A program made the position numbers and the translations under genes. Of a stretch of DNA of 64,000 bases, positions 61,401 through 64,000 are shown one piece after another. Within the stretch, counting starts at the first letter, position 1, and each line of letters begins with the position of its first letter. Below the pieces are notes generated by a model. The model was given only the letters and a program-made list of their open reading frames with translations, was not told where the DNA came from and ran no database searches. This DNA comes from Klebsormidium nitens (taxonomy: Eukaryota > Streptophyta > Klebsormidiophyceae > Klebsormidiales > Klebsormidiaceae), in assembly GCA_000708835.1 (NCBI GenBank), contig DF237233.1, positions 40,948 through 104,947 of the forward strand. The letters are read 5' to 3'.

Positions 61401-63731
61401 TCTTCCTCTTGGTGATTCGTTCCGCTCTGTACTGATTCAGTGTTTTGCGACACCATCTGACGTTCAAAGCCGCCACCAGTTCGTTCGCAAGGGTCTTAGG
61501 ACGCTGTCGCCGTACAGCTCGCTGGCGACTAGTACTCTTACTCTTGCTGCAGTGTGCGCGCCGGGATGCAGTCCCGGGACGGGCCTCGAGCCAAACTCCG
61601 CAATGCTGGTTTTCCTGAAGGGTTTTCGTCTCTTTCGTGATAGTCGGAGACTTTTCTAGACCATCGCAGGTTTCGTTTCTCTTCTAACAACGGCTGTCGG
61701 TACTCCCCTACAGCGTCTGAGACATGATGCAGTCTCGGAGGACGGGCCTCGAGCCGAACCCTGCGATTCGCGTCCCACATTTGACGATTGGCATCCGCTT
61801 TTCAATAATTTGAAATCTCACCAGATGGCGCCGTGTTCATTCCGCTCGCTGACACGGGGTGATTTCACTCCCTGCAGCGTGCGGGACATGATGCAGTCCC
61901 GGGGAACGGGCCTCGAGCCGAACTCCGCCATCCGGGTCCTGCGAGATACTGCTCGCGGGATGGACTTTCTGCACAAGCGGGGGATAGTGCACCGAGACCT
62001 CAAAGCCGCAAATCTGCTCATCGACGAGCACGACGTGAGTCTGTTCTTCTGGTTCACCTTTCCACGTTGCCCCTTGCCCTTGTCTTATTGTGCTTGTTGT
62101 GCAGCTTTTGTCGTGGTGTACTTGAACAGTTTCTTTGTCCCGTGCGTTTGGAGTACGTTTCTTTCATATAGCGGATATATTTTGTGATCTGAAGAGTGTT
62201 ATCTGGATCCAGTTGGCTTAATCTACCAGGGGCGGAATGTCGACGCCGGCGCTTGCATTCTGGTACTCAGGCGCTTGACAAGCAGCAACAGGTTTGCAGC
62301 TGCCCTGAAGAACCACTTCACCTAATTTACGCCCACTCGCGTTGCAGGTGGTCAAGGTGTGCGACTTTGGCGTGGCGCGCATGACCCCCGCCGCGCTCCA
62401 GTTTGTGAAGCGGCCGCTCGACAACGATTCGACGGAGATGACGGCAGAGACGGGGACGTACCGCTGGATGGCGCCCGAGGTGCTGGAGCACCGGGCCTAC
62501 GACCACCGAGCAGACGTCTACTCGTTCGGGATCGTCATCTGGTTAGTCGAGCTTATTTGCAGTCTTTCAGGGTTTGGGGTTCCGTATCAAAGCATTTTGG
62601 CATGAAGCCGGAACCGGTGTGTCTCCGGACAGTGTCCCAGGTGCTCGAGCACTGGGGCACGACTATCGAGCAGACGTCTATTCGCTCCGGATCGATACTT
62701 GGTGAGGTTCTCTGCTGCTTGGGTTGACGTGTTGAGACTCTTTTGAGCAATGCGCCAACGTCTGCTGGGCGGGCGCGTACTCATCAGTATTGTGGTGAGC
62801 GTTTTTTTGACCCTCGTCATGGTCTTGCTGCTTCGTGAGATGAGCTTTCCCGGGGGTTTTCGATGACTTGAGAGACTGGGTCGTCTCTTGCGGTGCATGA
62901 GTACATTGAAGTTGGACTCGGCGCGTGAACTAACTTTTTATCCTGCAACTGGACGAGGTTATGTTACATTCCACGGCCCTGAAAACTGGAGGGCATAACA
63001 TTCACAGAGCTATTGTAGCCGGTGACACAGTTGTAGCTTGTCCAGAGATTATTGATTGTCCTCGACTCTTGATGAACCCTTACTCTAGAAAGTTTGCATG
63101 TTCGTCTCATCCTCGTCCTGACGCCCAGCGTCTTGTTTTCACTCCAGGGAGCTGCTAACAGGGGATATTCCGTATGCCGGCCTCACGCCCCTCCAAGCTG
63201 CCATTGGCGTTGTCCAAAGGTGCGGCAGCCGTTCCCTCTTGCCGCACACACTCTGTTGAGCTCTGTTGAGGACGCCCCGGCTCTCAAACTTCGACCTAGA
63301 TCAAGCACGCGCGGTTGGGTAGCTTCAGTAAACGGGGCTCCTCAGAATTCGCTGCTCCTCCGCTTTGACATTTCCAAAAGCCTTCAACCAGTGCGAGGAA
63401 TGATAACCTACCAGGATAATTGCAAAGTTAAACCTGAAGATGACGCTTCGGACGTCACCCGACCTGTGGTTTTGCAACGTCACCAGATTCCATTTTGCTA
63501 GTATTCAAGCGCATTCGTACGGTCATTGAAGTGGACGATGAAGCTTTATCGGTTGAGCTTGTACACGACTTTTCACGACAAAAATTCTGAAAGGTGTATC
63601 TTCAGACCGTTTCTCGCTCGTTCTGCAGGCAACTACGCCCCACGCTCCCCCCCGTCTGCCCCCCCCGGCTGTTCTCCTTGGCAGAGCGATGCTGGCACCC
63701 CAATCCGCAAATGCGGCCAGAGTTTAGCGAG
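55480..63731 (+). CDS. ACT-domain Raf-like protein kinase (STY type), 3' end off window
   Basis: Ten exons are visible (55480-55841, 58082-58208, 58534-59085, 59532-59606, 59982-60143, 60671-60951, 61878-62034, 62348-62541, 63148-63219, 63629-63731), joining in frame to 695 codons. The last ends in phase 0 at a donor and the C-terminal exon lies beyond the window. Order matches plant STY8/17/46-like kinases: an N-terminal helical region ('FERLPSRYSLNID', '[17 protein letters not shown]'), a variable Ser-rich linker, and an ACT domain (about 318-395: '[17 protein letters not shown]', '[20 protein letters not shown]'). The dual-specificity kinase domain starts near 428, with glycine loop '[12 protein letters not shown]', Lys in 'VAVKV', '[10 protein letters not shown]', 'DFGVAR', '[11 protein letters not shown]' and 'RPEFSE'. 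All catalytic residues are present. Compared with STY8-type kinases the activation loop appears ~15-20 residues longer ('[19 protein letters not shown]'). An alternative start is the Met five codons later. Confidence 0.93.
59122..59181 (+). repeat. short tandem duplication after kinase exon 3
   Basis: Two nearly identical copies of 'gggtgtgtcgttggttaaca' plus 'gcaggcgg' stand head to tail shortly after the exon 3 donor. It is intronic and no exon sequence is included. Confidence 0.75.
61048..61310 (+). repeat. copies of the 3' edge and donor of kinase exon 6
   Basis: The exon end at 60,911-60,951 ('cgtcacggagcttatggcgg' with donor 'caggtgcg') recurs at about 61,048-61,092 ('cgtcacggagctcatggcgg', then 'aggtgcgtc'), in good condition. 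Two weaker relatives lie near 61,197-61,226 ('tttgcatcattatggggc') and 61,290-61,312 ('acttacggagctattgg'). All are in the downstream intron. The first copy keeps a GT donor. Confidence 0.7.
61548..61785 (+). repeat. two copies of the acceptor and 5' edge of kinase exon 7
   Basis: The start of the exon at 61,878 ('gcgggacatgatgcagtccc', then 'gggcctcgagccgaactccg') recurs upstream at about 61,548-61,610 and 61,706-61,780. Both keep 'acgggcctcgagcc' and an AG in the acceptor position ('ttgctgcag', 'cccctacag') but carry indels that break the frame. Confidence 0.85.
62636..62706 (+). repeat. copy of the 3' edge of kinase exon 8
   Basis: 'cccaggtgctcgagcactgg' through 'gagcagacgtctattcg' matches the end of the exon at 62,475-62,541 ('cccgaggtgctggagcaccg' … 'gagcagacgtctactcg'), about 163 bases further downstream. 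The copy is followed by GT ('acttg|gtgagg') but has small indels. It is a tandem duplicate of the exon edge in the intron. Confidence 0.85.
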
Positions 63732-64000
63732 GTGAGCGTTTGACACTCCAACAACGCCTTCAAAACGTGCCGCCTGAAGAAGCGCGAGGTGTAAAACCGT
63801 CGTTCTCGATAGCCTTGCATTGCGGAAAACGTTCGCAGCAATGCGGACAACCGATTGCTCTACCATAAGACTGACGACTGTCAGTACAAGGTTGTGGCTC
63901 GGGCGGACTGCATGACGAAAGCTTTTTTCGTTTCGTTTTCAAACGTACGGGTCCAGAGCCCTCTTCGCAGCGGTTGCTCGTCAGTCCGCTTGGTACTCCA
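63732..64000 (+). other. kinase intron running off the window
   Basis: This begins with a donor 'gag|gtgagcg' after exon 10. No further exon is recognised before the window ends. Confidence 0.7.

Overview
This is a eukaryotic nuclear window from a streptophyte (green-plant lineage). The six protein-coding genes are intron-rich with GT-AG introns and GC-richer exons. They include a peroxisomal plant-type glycolate/2-hydroxy-acid oxidase ending in a PTS1, an ACT-domain Raf-like (STY-type) kinase, a plant TBC1D22/Gyp1-type Rab-GAP, a plant AAA ATPase, a CXXC-less thioredoxin-fold protein and a very large MDC1/PTIP-like tandem-BRCT protein. A streptophyte alga or bryophyte-grade plant fits best; the species cannot be fixed from the sequence. 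All gene models were spliced by hand: exon ends were placed at GT/AG, and every internal junction keeps the reading frame.

Layout. 1-13,400: gene-poor, filled with old, diverged ~1.2 kb tandem repeat units and a second repeat pair ~2.45 kb apart. 13,469-27,483 (-): the BRCT gene, 9 exons and 1,979 codons, with introns full of repeats and a 463-base assembly gap. 28,866-34,507 (+): hydroxy-acid oxidase, 11 exons. 35,760-39,004 (-): thioredoxin-like gene, 6 small exons. 39,651-45,248 (+): AAA ATPase, 6 exons. 46,388-53,642 (-): TBC Rab-GAP, 8 exons. 55,480-beyond 63,731 (+): ACT-kinase, 10 exons visible, 3' end off the window. The genes alternate strand, giving divergent pairs (BRCT/oxidase, Trx-like/AAA, TBC/kinase) and convergent pairs (oxidase/Trx-like, AAA/TBC). 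I see no operon-like or pathway logic linking them.

The most striking observation is structural. In three of the six genes (BRCT, TBC, kinase), introns contain tandem, decaying copies of the edge of the adjacent exon. Copies of an exon's 5' edge always lie in the upstream intron, copies of its 3' edge always in the downstream intron. Many copies keep their splice site, and a few keep an open in-frame mini-exon. Roughly two dozen such copies at seven exon edges suggest that introns here grow by repeated tandem duplication across splice junctions, seeding cryptic splice sites and possible cassette exons.

Other points: an unmerged contig overlap around the N gap, a 311-bp TA-flanked MITE, two diverged copies of a possible piggyBac-like transposase fragment, and a Trp-to-His change at a substrate-pocket position of the oxidase.
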